A program made the position numbers and the translations under genes. This document shows, one piece after another, positions 56,075 through 64,000 of a stretch of DNA of 64,000 nt (positions are counted from its first letter, which is position 1; each line of letters begins with the position of its first letter). Source of the DNA: Pseudomonas hydrolytica (lineage in GTDB: Bacteria > Pseudomonadota > Gammaproteobacteria > Pseudomonadales > Pseudomonadaceae); contig NZ_CP099397.1 of the NCBI RefSeq assembly GCF_021495345.1, positions 1,240,001-1,304,000 of the forward strand, in the 5' to 3' direction. The notes below the pieces were generated by a model that was given only the letters and a program-made list of their open reading frames with translations, made no database searches and had not been told where the DNA came from.

Positions 56075-56484
56075 TTAGCGCTGCTGACTCAGCGACCCGA
56101 TAATCCGGCATTCCTCGATTACCCCACCATGGCAGCAGGACAGCAAGCGCTGCAGTTCGTTCTCCAGCCCCTGTAGGTCGCGGATGCGCAATCTCACCTG
56201 CTCCAACTGCTCGGCCACCTTGGCATCCACCGAGGCGCATGACGCTTGGCGGTGGTCGGAAAAAAACCAGCAACTGACGGATGTCGTTAAGACTTGAAGC
56301 CCAAGGCGCGGCTGCGACGAATGAACAGCAGCCGATCACGTTCCTCCGCTGTGTACTGGCGGTAGCCGGAATCGTTGCGCGAAACCATGGGCAGCAGGCC
56401 CAATTGCTCGTAGTAGCGAATGGTTACCGCCTTGGTATCGGTTAGGCGCGCCAGTTGGCCCACAGTGAAGTTCGTCGTACTCAT
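56075..56484 (-). pseudogene. MerR-family metal-responsive regulator, broken by two frameshifts
   Basis: From ATG 56484 the reading gives an intact MerR helix-turn-helix (FTVGQLARLTDTKAVTIRYYE), then shifts near 56295 (an extra A in TTCAAGT on the minus strand) and again in a run of seven A's at 56260-56266, where six would keep frame. Joining the frames yields LNDIRQLLVFSDHRQASCAS, QRLLSCCHGGVIEECRIIGS and a stop at 56075, with cysteines placed as in CadR/PbrR. Both shifts are one-base insertions; the second is in a homopolymer, so a sequencing error is possible for it. The first frame alone would make only a DNA-binding domain. Confidence 0.85.
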
Positions 56485-56489
56485 GGCAC

Positions 56490-56520
56490 TTGACCTTATA
56501 GTAGCTATAACCCTCATTCT
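56490..56520 (+). promoter_or_regulatory. MerR-type promoter and operator of the CDF gene
   Basis: TTGACC at 56490 and CATTCT at 56515 are separated by 19 bp, the stretched spacer typical of MerR-activated promoters. The spacer contains the dyad TTATAG-TAG-CTATAA. It drives the CDF gene to the right and overlaps the start of the broken regulator. Confidence 0.8.
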
Positions 56521-56552
56521 AACGACAAGATCGAGCGAACGAGGTACGGATC

Positions 56553-57353
56553 ATGGACAGCTGCTGCGAAAACAAGGCCGGCGAACTGGCCCAACTGCGC
56601 GCTAAACAGAGCCGATTGCTCTATATCGTCCTGGCCGTCAACGCCGTCATGTTCCTGGTGGAGTTCATCGCCGGTTGGATCGCCAACTCAACGGCGCTGC
56701 TCGGTGACTCGCTGGACATGTTCGGCGACGCGTCGGTGTATGCCCTTACGCTGTTCGTCCTGCACCGCAGTATTCGAGCCCGAGCCGGAGCCGCGCTGTT
56801 CAAAGGCGGGTTCATGCTGTTGTTCGGCGTGCTGGTGGTAGCCGATGCTCTGCGCAAACTGATACTGCAAGAAGTGCCGTCTGCCGATTTGATGGGTGTC
56901 ATCGGCACACTCGCACTGATCGCCAATGGCTACTGCTTCGCGCTGCTCTACAGCCATCGCTCCGATGACCTGAACATGCGTTCGACCTGGCTCTGCTCGC
57001 GTAACGACTTGCTGGCCAACAGCAGCGTGATTATCGCAGCAGGCATGGTCGCGCTGACAGGCAGCTTGTGGCCGGACATCCTCGTCGGCCTGGCCATCGC
57101 CGCATTGTTCCTGCACTCCGCCGGGCAGATCATCCGCGAGGCTTGGATAGAGTGGCGAGCCAGCGCGCCTGAGCCGCAGCAATGCCCACAGCCGTTGCTG
57201 GGTATCACCGAACCGACCGCTACGCCAGTCCAGTTTGAGCCGGCCAAGAGTTGCTGCGCGGGTGAGGCTCAGGCGCTGGCTTTAGCGCCAATGGATACCC
57301 TCTTCTGCCCCTGTTTGTGTAAAAGCAACGGTATCGACCTTGCTGTGATTTGA
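56553..57353 (+). CDS. Cation diffusion facilitator (CDF) family metal exporter
   Basis: A 266-aa inner-membrane protein with six predicted membrane segments. The first metal site is LLGDSLDMFGDASVY (Asp residues in TM2) and the second lies around CSRNDLLANSS in TM5, where Asn/Asp replace the more usual His/Asp pair. The start MDSCCENK and a C-terminal tail with SCCAGEAQ and CPCLC are cysteine-rich, suggesting soft or thiophilic metals. GAGG lies nine bases before ATG 56553. The divergent metal-type MerR gene (broken) and the 19-bp-spacer promoter point to metal-induced efflux. The metal is not determined. Confidence 0.85.
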   Translation: MDSCCENKAGELAQLRAKQSRLLYIVLAVNAVMFLVEFIAGWIANSTALLGDSLDMFGDASVYALTLFVLHRSIRARAGAALFKGGFMLLFGVLVVADALRKLILQEVPSADLMGVIGTLALIANGYCFALLYSHRSDDLNMRSTWLCSRNDLLANSSVIIAAGMVALTGSLWPDILVGLAIAALFLHSAGQIIREAWIEWRASAPEPQQCPQPLLGITEPTATPVQFEPAKSCCAGEAQALALAPMDTLFCPCLCKSNGIDLAVI

Positions 57354-57541
57354 TGACTTCAAATCTGCTATTAGCAGGGAAGCGTTTATCCAAGGGCGAG
57401 GCGAGACCAGCCTACTTTGCTTGCCGAGCGTCAAGATGGCTGATTGGCGGACTTAAATCCGGTGTGGTCGCGACGTTTTCATCGACGAAGCCGAGCATAC
57501 CAAACTGAGTTAATGAGAACTTGCGTGGGCTTTATGCAATA

Positions 57542-57558
57542 CCCCCTTGAAAAGGGGG
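57542..57558 (-). terminator. Hairpin after the DUF2790 gene
   Basis: CCCCCTT-GAA-AAGGGGG is a perfect stem-loop a few bases beyond the stop of the minus-strand DUF2790 gene. The preceding 57354-57541 shows no gene. Confidence 0.65.
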
Positions 57559-57565
57559 CTGGCTG

Positions 57566-57895
57566 TCAGCGTTGATTGCGACACTCGCCATAACTTCGAT
57601 AGCGGATGCTGCGTAGTTCATCGTTCGAGTCCTCGAATACCATGATCATCGGTACTGCGCCGCAGTACTCAATGTTCGGGCTCTGATAAATGACTTTGGC
57701 TACGTTCAGTTTCATGCTGTAGCTATAGTCTTGAACTTCAGGCACTGGCTTGCCGGTGCGCTCGGCATATTTCTGAGCGATCTCGACACTCTTCTGTTCG
57801 ATCTGCCTGACCTTGTCCTCTGGAAAGGACTGTGCGTAAGTGCAGCCAGCAGCCAGCAGAAGAGTGATCGGAAGGAGGCGTTTGAGCAGTTTCAT
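57566..57895 (-). CDS. DUF2790 family lipoprotein
   Basis: A 109-aa small exported protein. The N-terminus ITLLLAAGCTYAQ contains a lipobox (LAAGC), so it is probably a lipoprotein. The C-terminal domain VQDYSYSMKLNVAKVI, EYCGAVPMIMVFEDS and YRSYGECRN is typical of the Pseudomonas DUF2790 family, whose members are often metal- or stress-induced; the two cysteines may form a disulfide. It lies near the metal exporter but on the opposite strand. Role unknown. Confidence 0.87.
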   Translation of the reverse strand: MKLLKRLLPITLLLAAGCTYAQSFPEDKVRQIEQKSVEIAQKYAERTGKPVPEVQDYSYSMKLNVAKVIYQSPNIEYCGAVPMIMVFEDSNDELRSIRYRSYGECRNQR

Positions 57896-57986
57896 GAGTA
57901 GGCCCGTTGGCTAGTGTTTACAGGGCAAACATTAGCGATTCGTCCCTTACCCAGGCATTGCGCCAAAATTACAATCGCGAAAGGGG

Positions 57987-58012
57987 GCTGGCAGGTGAGG
58001 GCACCTGCCAGC
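57987..58012 (-). terminator. Terminator after the OprO-like porin gene
   Basis: GCTGGCAGGTG and CACCTGCCAGC form a perfect 11-bp stem with a four-base loop, eight bases from the porin stop on the minus strand. Confidence 0.78.
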
Positions 58013-58019
58013 GACTGAC

Positions 58020-59333
58020 TCAGAAAGCGTACTGCAAGCGCATGACGACGCCGTCGCCGCTATCATCACCGACCGAGTTACTAACTTTGTCGGTGCTGGC
58101 CTTGATGTAGTTGGCACTGATCTTTACCGCGTCGTTGGCGTACCAGTTGACGCCCAAGGTGTGAGCCTTGCCGCTTGCATCGCCGACTTGTCGCGTCGCG
58201 CTACTGCTGGTCACGTTGTCATCTTCTATGGTGATCGAGTCGAATCGGTAGAACAACTCCCATGCGCCCAACTGTTTGTTGGCAGGTTTGATGGTGTCGA
58301 ACTTGGCTCCATCGAGTTTATAGAGGCGCGGCTCACCTGTGAGCGTATAGGCCATCTGCACATAGTAGCCCTTGGCGTCTATATCGCTGCTAGCCTGATC
58401 GGCCTTGAGTGTGCGGCTAAGGTATTCGCCCTGAATCGAAAAGGCATTCAGTGCCCATGCACCTTCTACGCCCCAAACGGCATCGTCTTCCCAGAGGTCG
58501 GCAGTGGCCGCGCTACCACCGAACAGCGCACGGTTGCCGTTGGCGCCGGCACTGTTGCCACCGTTGGTATCGACGCCGCGCATCCCCATACGCGAGCGAA
58601 TGCGAGTATCCACTGCACTGCCACTGAGGTCGCGATAGGCGTACTGCAGGCCTACATGCAGAACGTTACCCGGTTGGTTCAACGGCGCAAAAACGCCGCG
58701 AGCGTTGTAGCGTTTGACGCTGTCGCCGTCGGTATCGTTATTGTTCTCGCTGAAAACGCTGCCTGACAGGAACACGCTGTCAGCGAGTACGCTGCTGGCC
58801 TGTACGCCCATGCCCGAGTTGTCATTTGTCCATTCGGCCAGGTCGTATGAAAGGTTGCGTTCCAGGGCTGTCGTCCATTTGGAACTGGTAGCCTTTTCCA
58901 AGCCGAAGTCGGTGTAGAAACGCCCGAGCTTGATGTTCAGGGGGCTGAAACCAGTGTAGGTCACGCTGGCTTCATCGAAATAACCTGCGCTGTCGTTACC
59001 GGTGTTTCGTGACAGGTCATAGTTGACCTGGTACTTCCAGTCTTTGTAAGCAGTGCCACCCAATTCCAGATAGGCGCGACGGAAGTATGCCGCATCGGCA
59101 GCGTTGCCATTACGGGTGTAGTAGTCGTCGAACATCGCATAGTCGGCCTGTAGACGCCCACCGATCTTGAAGCTGAATGCCTTGTCGGTCGTCGCGACCT
59201 CCAGGCCACCTTTGGTCTTGATAACGATGTCAGCACCATCGGTGGTGACCGTGCCGGCCATTACCGAGAAGGCCGGCAGGCTTAGCAGAATGCCGAGTGC
59301 TAGTGGGGAGAGTTGGGTGCTTTTGATCAACAT
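58020..59333 (-). CDS. OprO/OprP-like (phosphate-selective porin family) outer-membrane protein
   Basis: A 437-aa porin with signal peptide ending [12 protein letters not shown], the family start [33 protein letters not shown] and [15 protein letters not shown], and a C-terminal aromatic residue (RLQYAF). OprP and OprO pass phosphate or pyrophosphate, but the family is wide and I do not see the arginine ladder clearly, so the substrate is open. AAGGAG lies seven bases before ATG 59333. No clear Pho box was found upstream. Confidence 0.88.
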   Translation of the reverse strand: MLIKSTQLSPLALGILLSLPAFSVMAGTVTTDGADIVIKTKGGLEVATTDKAFSFKIGGRLQADYAMFDDYYTRNGNAADAAYFRRAYLELGGTAYKDWKYQVNYDLSRNTGNDSAGYFDEASVTYTGFSPLNIKLGRFYTDFGLEKATSSKWTTALERNLSYDLAEWTNDNSGMGVQASSVLADSVFLSGSVFSENNNDTDGDSVKRYNARGVFAPLNQPGNVLHVGLQYAYRDLSGSAVDTRIRSRMGMRGVDTNGGNSAGANGNRALFGGSAATADLWEDDAVWGVEGAWALNAFSIQGEYLSRTLKADQASSDIDAKGYYVQMAYTLTGEPRLYKLDGAKFDTIKPANKQLGAWELFYRFDSITIEDDNVTSSSATRQVGDASGKAHTLGVNWYANDAVKISANYIKASTDKVSNSVGDDSGDGVVMRLQYAF

Positions 59334-59751
59334 GCATGGCTCCTTATCGCCGAGTGCTGGGTGTTGGCGACGCGATGCTTTGCAGTTCGGGTGACGGTTA
59401 TTGGTCTGTTTTGTGACGTTTTGATTGCGGGGTGTAGGCTGGTTCTGCCAGCCCAGAGTTGGCGGGTGTTGGGGCTTTTCGGTAATCGTCCGTGGGTGGT
59501 TTCACTTCAATTACCGTTTGGTGAAACCGCAGGCTGTGATGACCCCTACGCCGAAGGTAAGGGCGATCCAGCTAGACCAGCCGAAGTTTGAGTGCTCGGT
59601 GAGGGTCACGTTCCCGCATTACAGATAAGTAATTTTCCAGCAAGGCTGGTGATAGGTGGTGGTGAGTAGGCTTGCTTGCACGCAATCACTTCTCATCTGC
59701 CTTACATGATGCTTCTGGGTCACACATCGAATCGAATACCGGACGGCGCTT
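59334..59751. other. Intergenic region between the OprO-like porin and a LysR gene
   Basis: 418 bp with divergent genes on both sides. It contains GGCTGG-TTCTG-CCAGCC at 59437-59453 and one possible very small minus-strand frame at 59511-59609. Promoters for both flanking genes are expected here, but I cannot place them firmly. Confidence 0.55.
59511..59609 (-). CDS. Possible 32-aa small membrane protein
   Basis: From GTG 59609 to TAA at 59511 the minus strand encodes 32 residues with one hydrophobic stretch (SSWIALTFGVGVITACGF) ending in a basic TKR. GCGGGAA lies just upstream. It would be a single-pass protein of a kind common near transporter genes. No homologue is recognised and the frame may be chance. 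Confidence 0.22.
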   Translation of the reverse strand: MTLTEHSNFGWSSWIALTFGVGVITACGFTKR

Positions 59752-60669
59752 ATGGGGGCTGCCGTGGCTGAGGTCGAACGGCAGGTGGCCAGAAGCTTCC
59801 TGACGACTGCGCGCTGTGCCAGTTTTAAGCAGGCTGCTCGCAGTCTGAACCTGCCTCCCATGGTGCTACGCAGGCAGTTGCAGCGGCTCGAGAAAACTGT
59901 TGGAGAGGCGCTCTTCGTGTATCAGGAGCGCGCCCTTGCTCTAACGGTACGCGGTCGTTCTTTGCAGGCAGAGCTGGCTGCCCAGTATCAAGATTTGCGG
60001 CCAGAGGCCGCGTTGCTTGAAAAACCCAAGCTTCGTTTGGCGTTACCCGACAGGGTGCTCAACGATATTCTGGGACGGCATCTGGTGGCCTTTCTGCGTA
60101 GGGATGCTGGTGTGCACCTGGAACTGATCCGCCAGGAACGTGGCCCGTTAATGCAGAGTGAGGTCATGATCTGGTTGGCCGATCCGAATCAGACTCGACC
60201 CGACCCAGGTTTCGCCATGACGCGACCGCAGCGTCTGGCCTGCATCGACTTTCAGGCGTGCATAGCCAAGCGCTATGCGCGTGAGCGGCGCCTCCCCGCC
60301 AGCCTCGAAGATCTGAATGACTACATGCTGGTTCAGCAGGCCGATATCCCGACATCGGCCCTGTTCTCACCGTGGAATGCTCTGGTGGACTCAAGGCGCA
60401 GCGCAGTGACGCGAGTGCATTCTCAGCAGTGGGCGATGGAACTGGTCAAGCATGCCGCCTGCGTTGGTCTGATGCCGAACTACATCACTCATCTCGATGC
60501 GAACCTGCAATCGCTACCCACCCTCTTCACGCAGCCCATGAGGCAATCGATCTGGCTGTCCTGCGCACCATTGTCCGCGCAGCGCGAGGACGTCGTTGGG
60601 CTGGTGGCGTTGATCCAGGCTGCGTTCGAGGAGCGGTGGCAGTGGTTTCTGCCTGATGACGGTCAGTGA
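59752..60669 (+). CDS. LysR-family transcriptional regulator
   Basis: A 305-aa LysR-type protein: RSFLTTARCASFKQAARSLN then PPMVLRRQLQRLEKTVGEALF as helix-turn-helix, and a C-terminal domain with a short regulatory fold. Start ATG 59752 has only a weak ribosome-binding site; GTG 59764 is an alternative. It is followed 73 bp later by an OprD-family porin on the same strand and is divergent from the OprO-like porin, so it may control either outer-membrane gene. Confidence 0.87.
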   Translation: MGAAVAEVERQVARSFLTTARCASFKQAARSLNLPPMVLRRQLQRLEKTVGEALFVYQERALALTVRGRSLQAELAAQYQDLRPEAALLEKPKLRLALPDRVLNDILGRHLVAFLRRDAGVHLELIRQERGPLMQSEVMIWLADPNQTRPDPGFAMTRPQRLACIDFQACIAKRYARERRLPASLEDLNDYMLVQQADIPTSALFSPWNALVDSRRSAVTRVHSQQWAMELVKHAACVGLMPNYITHLDANLQSLPTLFTQPMRQSIWLSCAPLSAQREDVVGLVALIQAAFEERWQWFLPDDGQ

Positions 60670-60742
60670 AGCTACATGGCGAACTCGACAACATGGTTAC
60701 AAGAACAACGATGCCTCACCCATGACAATTAGAGAATAAAGC

Positions 60743-62071
60743 ATGAAACGATCCACCCTGGCACTGGCCATCACGGCGGCGGCACTCAGTCAGGCTGCTT
60801 CCGCCGATTTTCTCGGAGACAGCAAGGCGACGCTCGATATGCGCAACCTCTACTTCAATGAGGATGTGCGTGATCGCGACATTCCATCTACTCAGGAGTG
60901 GGGGCAGGGATTCATCCTCAACTATCAGTCTGGCTTCACCGAAGGGACGGTCGGCCTGGGGATTGATGCCATTGGCCTGCTGGGGGTACGCCTCGATGGC
61001 GGTGGCCGGTCGGGCAAGGCAGGTATTGATCGTAACCCTGGCGCCCTGTTCCCGCTGGATAGCGATGGTTCTGCGGTCAGTGACTATAGCAAGGCCGGTG
61101 TAACGGCCAAGGCACGTCTTTCCAAGACCGAGTTGCGCCTAGGCACTCTGCAGCCGAAGTTGCCGGTGGTGACTTTCAACGATGGTCGCCTGTTGCCGCA
61201 GTTGTTCGAAGGTGGTCAGATCGTCTCCAACGAGATCGAAGGGCTGACCTTGACAGCCGGTCAGTTGGAGCACGCAAAAGGTCGGAGCTCGACTGACTCA
61301 CGTGGCTTGTCCATCGCCGGATCCAACAATGCAACCACTGGACAGTTCGTCAATACGTTCTATTTCGCGGGTGGCGACTACAAGGTCACCAACGATCTCA
61401 CCGCTCAGTATTACTTCGGCAATCTGGAAGATTTCTACAAGCAACATTTCCTGGGATTGATCCACAACTACGCACTGGGCGGTGGCAATCTCAAGACCGA
61501 CCTGCGTTACTTCTACAGCACCTCCGATGGCAAGAACAGCAGTGAGAGCGGCCGGGCTGAGGGCTATCGCAGCAACGGTTACTGGACGGTCGGTGACAGC
61601 AAGCGTGGTGAGGTAGATAACCGTACCTGGAGTGCCTTGTTCACCTACAGCCATAGCGGTCATGAGCTGAGCGCGGGTTATCAGCAGGTGTCCGGCGATA
61701 GCGCCTTCCCGTACCTGAATGCTGGCGACGGGGCAACCAGTTACCTGATCACCGATCGGCAGATCGGTCGTGGTGGTAAATTCCTCAGTGCTGGCGAGCG
61801 CACTTGGTTGGCCGGCTATGCCTATGATTTTGGCAAGCTGGGTATCTCGGGGCTAAAAGCCTCGGTGATGTATTTGTCGGGTGATAACGTCGACAGCGCA
61901 CAGGGTGAGCGTAACGAATGGGAGCGTGACCTGCGCCTCGATTACGTTCTGCAGGAAGGATCACTGAAGGGACTCGGCTTCTCTCTGCGCAATGCCAGTC
62001 TGCGTGGCAATGTTGGGGCAGACGTCGATGAGAATCGGCTTTATGTGACGTACAGCTTGCCACTGCTTTAA
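60743..62071 (+). CDS. OprD-family outer-membrane porin
   Basis: A 442-aa substrate-specific porin: signal peptide ending SQAASADFLG, the OprD-family start DMRNLYFNEDVRD, QEWGQGFILNYQSGFTEGTVG, KTELRLGTLQPKLPVV, FNDGRLLPQLFEGGQIVSNE and a C-terminal SLPLL. OprD porins take up basic amino acids, small carboxylates or aromatic acids; which one applies here is not visible. AGAATAAAGC precedes ATG 60743. Confidence 0.93.
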   Translation: MKRSTLALAITAAALSQAASADFLGDSKATLDMRNLYFNEDVRDRDIPSTQEWGQGFILNYQSGFTEGTVGLGIDAIGLLGVRLDGGGRSGKAGIDRNPGALFPLDSDGSAVSDYSKAGVTAKARLSKTELRLGTLQPKLPVVTFNDGRLLPQLFEGGQIVSNEIEGLTLTAGQLEHAKGRSSTDSRGLSIAGSNNATTGQFVNTFYFAGGDYKVTNDLTAQYYFGNLEDFYKQHFLGLIHNYALGGGNLKTDLRYFYSTSDGKNSSESGRAEGYRSNGYWTVGDSKRGEVDNRTWSALFTYSHSGHELSAGYQQVSGDSAFPYLNAGDGATSYLITDRQIGRGGKFLSAGERTWLAGYAYDFGKLGISGLKASVMYLSGDNVDSAQGERNEWERDLRLDYVLQEGSLKGLGFSLRNASLRGNVGADVDENRLYVTYSLPLL

Positions 62072-62119
62072 ACCATGGAAAGTTGCCTCTTCTGTTCTGT
62101 GCAGAAGGGGCAACATGAT

Positions 62120-62560
62120 TCACTTCAATTCGTTTTTTTCAGCGGTTGATAAAGACGAACCGCTACCGTGGCTGCTCAACTGGAGTACGATGCCACAGTA
62201 TGCCATTTTTTCACTTCCTCCCTTGCAGCGCCCGAGCAATTCGCGCAACTGCGCATGCAGTGCCTGCAAATTCTGAATGCGTGCCTCGACATGAGCGATG
62301 TGTTCTTTCACCAATGTACTAATGAGTGCGCAACTCGCATGCGGCCGATCATGCATTGCCAATAAGCGACCTATTTCTTCCAATGTCATATCGAGTACAC
62401 GACAATTGCGGATGAATGTCAGGCGCTCGAAGTGCAGCTGACTATATAAACGATAGTTACTGTTGTTGCGTGAGGGGCTGGGTAGTAATCCCTGATGCTC
62501 GTAGTAACGAATGGTCTCCACTGGGCAGCCAGTTCGCTTAGCAAGTTCACCAATTTTCAT
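62120..62560 (-). CDS. cadR: Cd(II)/Pb(II)-responsive MerR-family regulator (CadR-like)
   Basis: A 146-aa MerR protein. The helix-turn-helix is MKIGELAKRTGCPVETIRYYE and the metal-binding cysteines are in HASCALISTLV (about residue 77), LGRCKGG (about 112) and MAYCGIV (about 119), spaced as in CadR/PbrR. I chose ATG 62560, the standard MerR start; the frame extends further without homology. It is convergent with the first OprD gene and divergent from the second. No cadA-type ATPase is adjacent in the window, which is unusual. Its sequence resembles the repaired product of the broken MerR gene at 56075. Confidence 0.9.
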   Translation of the reverse strand: MKIGELAKRTGCPVETIRYYEHQGLLPSPSRNNSNYRLYSQLHFERLTFIRNCRVLDMTLEEIGRLLAMHDRPHASCALISTLVKEHIAHVEARIQNLQALHAQLRELLGRCKGGSEKMAYCGIVLQLSSHGSGSSLSTAEKNELK

Positions 62561-62800
62561 AATGATGCTTCCAGAGTACGCCAGCATGAGGGGCTGATAA
62601 AGCCGTTAGAGCGGCTTGCCATCATCTAGATTGATGGCTTCGTGACAGCCTGGAAATGAAGAGGTTCTTTGATTACGAAATTGTAATGCAGCGCTCATCT
62701 TCGAGTTATCTGGAGGTTGCAAGGATAGAGGGGCCAAATCCACAAGAAGAAATCGGCCTATGACAATCCCAGAACTGCCGGTAAGCATCAGGAGCAATGC

Positions 62801-64000
62801 ATGAAAAAAAGTCCTCTAACCATGGCGATCATCTCCGCGTTGGCATTCGGTGCAAGCGCGATGGCTCAGGCATCCGAGTCTCAGGTTGCCGAAGGCTTCA
62901 TCGAAGGAAGTAGCCTGAATATTCTTAACCGAAACATGTATTTCAACCGGGACTTTCGCAAAGGGGAGGCCAGGGTACTACCCAGCGGTGAGCGCAGCAG
63001 CTACACCGAGGCTTGGGGGCACGGCATCATGGCTAACTTCGAGTCCGGTTTCACTCAGGGAACCGTTGGTTTCGGCATTGACGCCTATGCCGGACTGGGC
63101 CTGAAGCTTGATACCGGTGATGGACGTTATGGTCCCGGTGGTAGTGTCAACATGTTCCCGGTCGACAGCGATGATCGTGCCGAGGACTCGTATTCGAAAG
63201 TGGGGGCCGCGGTAAAGGCGCGCTTCGCTGATACGGTCGTCAAGGCCGGTGACGTATTCCCAACCACGCCCGTCGTGCACTACGGGGACTCTCGTCTGCT
63301 GCCGCAGAGCTTCAAAGGTGTGACGGTCGTCAACGAAAGCATAGAGGGCCTGACCCTGCAAGGCGGTCGTCTACATGCCATGAGCCAACCGCAGGAGAGC
63401 ACTTCACGCGGTGATTTCGCGACCTTCTATGCTGGGCAGGTGGACTCTCCCTGGGTCGGCTACTTTGGTGGTGACTACGAGCTCAACGACAACCTGGGCT
63501 TCAGCCTTTACAGCAGCCGTTTGAAGGATGCCTGGGATCAGTACTACGCTGGCATGTGGTGGACTTACCCACTTTCCGAGGATCTGTCGTTGTTTGGTGG
63601 TCTGAATTACTACAACGCCACCGACGAAGGTAAGAAGCAGCTGGGTGATTTCAGTAACAACATCTATAGCGGTAGCATCGGTGTCAAGTACGGCGCTCAC
63701 CGTGTAGCGCTCTCTCACCAGCGTAACAACGGCGATGACGACTTTGACTACCTGCGTCAGTCCGACTCGATCTTCCTCGACAACTCCCTTCAGTACAGCG
63801 ACTTCAACTCGCCCAAGGAACGCTCCTGGATGGTGCGCTACGATCTGGACATGGCTGACTTTGGTGTGCCAGGGCTGAGCTTCATGGCGCGTTACGCGCT
63901 GGGACGTGATGCGGATTACTCCAATGCCAACAGCATTTACATGCGCACGGATGGTGCCGGTAACCCGCTGACCGATCAGAAGCGCTGGGAGCGCAACCTT
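62801..64000 (+). CDS. OprD-family outer-membrane porin, 3'-partial
   Basis: Starts at ATG 62801 (AGGAG seven bases upstream) and runs off the window after 400 codons. It has a signal peptide ending AMAQASESQ, then the OprD hallmarks NRNMYFNRDFR, EAWGHGIMANFESGFTQGTVG, VVHYGDSRLLPQSFKG and GDYELNDNLGFSLYSS. It is a paralogue of the porin at 60743, separated from it by the convergent cadR-like gene. Substrate unknown. Confidence 0.93.
   Translation, partial: MKKSPLTMAIISALAFGASAMAQASESQVAEGFIEGSSLNILNRNMYFNRDFRKGEARVLPSGERSSYTEAWGHGIMANFESGFTQGTVGFGIDAYAGLGLKLDTGDGRYGPGGSVNMFPVDSDDRAEDSYSKVGAAVKARFADTVVKAGDVFPTTPVVHYGDSRLLPQSFKGVTVVNESIEGLTLQGGRLHAMSQPQESTSRGDFATFYAGQVDSPWVGYFGGDYELNDNLGFSLYSSRLKDAWDQYYAGMWWTYPLSEDLSLFGGLNYYNATDEGKKQLGDFSNNIYSGSIGVKYGAHRVALSHQRNNGDDDFDYLRQSDSIFLDNSLQYSDFNSPKERSWMVRYDLDMADFGVPGLSFMARYALGRDADYSNANSIYMRTDGAGNPLTDQKRWERNL

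Overview
The window reads as the chromosome of a high-GC Pseudomonas, probably of the P. mendocina / P. oleovorans / P. alcaligenes type, interrupted by a lower-GC accessory region. Evidence for Pseudomonas: the glk-gltR-gtrS-gtsABCD-oprB glucose cluster, an olsB/olsA pair, a DUF1302/DUF1329 pair with a MalT-like regulator, OprD and OprO/OprP-type porins, a DUF2790 lipoprotein, and many GTAGGGTGCGC- and GTAGCCCGGAT-type REP elements between genes. I cannot resolve the species from sequence alone.

Layout. 1-6170: the 3' part of sbcC, an isochorismatase-family hydrolase, a family-3 solute-binding protein and an SLC13/ArsB-type permease. 6265-14479: rlmF, the ornithine-lipid genes olsA and olsB, an acyl-CoA-dehydrogenase-like protein, an MBL/ODP-fold protein, a secreted serine hydrolase overlapping a small membrane protein, a YceI protein and a phospholipase-D-fold (cardiolipin-synthase-like) enzyme. 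14725-20684: DUF1302 and DUF1329 envelope proteins and a large MalT-type LuxR regulator. 20890-26149: short-chain fatty acid / acetoacetate use (permease, thiolase, two CoA-transferase subunits) with a divergent LysR gene. 26329-31453: a MobA-like transferase, a DJ-1/PfpI plus ABM-domain operon with a divergent LysR gene, and an OsmC-YcaO fusion. 31848-41834: glucose phosphorylation, sensing and uptake, ending in a hexose-6-phosphate mutarotase. The Entner-Doudoroff genes that usually flank this cluster (edd; hexR-zwf-pgl-eda) are not in the window, although a HexR-like operator remains upstream of glk.

From about 41.9 kb the composition changes. Two divergent LysR genes (one broken by a nonsense codon) lead to a 26-bp copy of what looks like the 3' end of tmRNA (ssrA), a typical island attachment site. 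To its right are a 5'-truncated DUF1998/MZB protein resembling the C-terminal half of a DruE-like defence helicase, 1.3 kb of non-coding DNA full of inverted repeats, two tyrosine recombinases, an unrecognised 321-aa protein, an AlpA-type regulator and a Gp2 (HUH Rep-like) protein. The most striking feature is at 48186-48500: at least 17 copies of the heptamer TGTCGCA or its complement, strictly alternating in orientation in two stretches and spaced almost exactly 16 bp apart. It lies just beyond the 3' end of the recombinase module. I do not recognise it as a described element.

56075-64000 holds metal and outer-membrane functions: a frameshifted MerR gene with an intact-looking 19-bp-spacer MerR promoter facing a CDF metal exporter, a DUF2790 lipoprotein, an OprO/OprP-like porin, a LysR gene, two OprD-family porins (the second runs off the window) and a CadR-like MerR gene between them.
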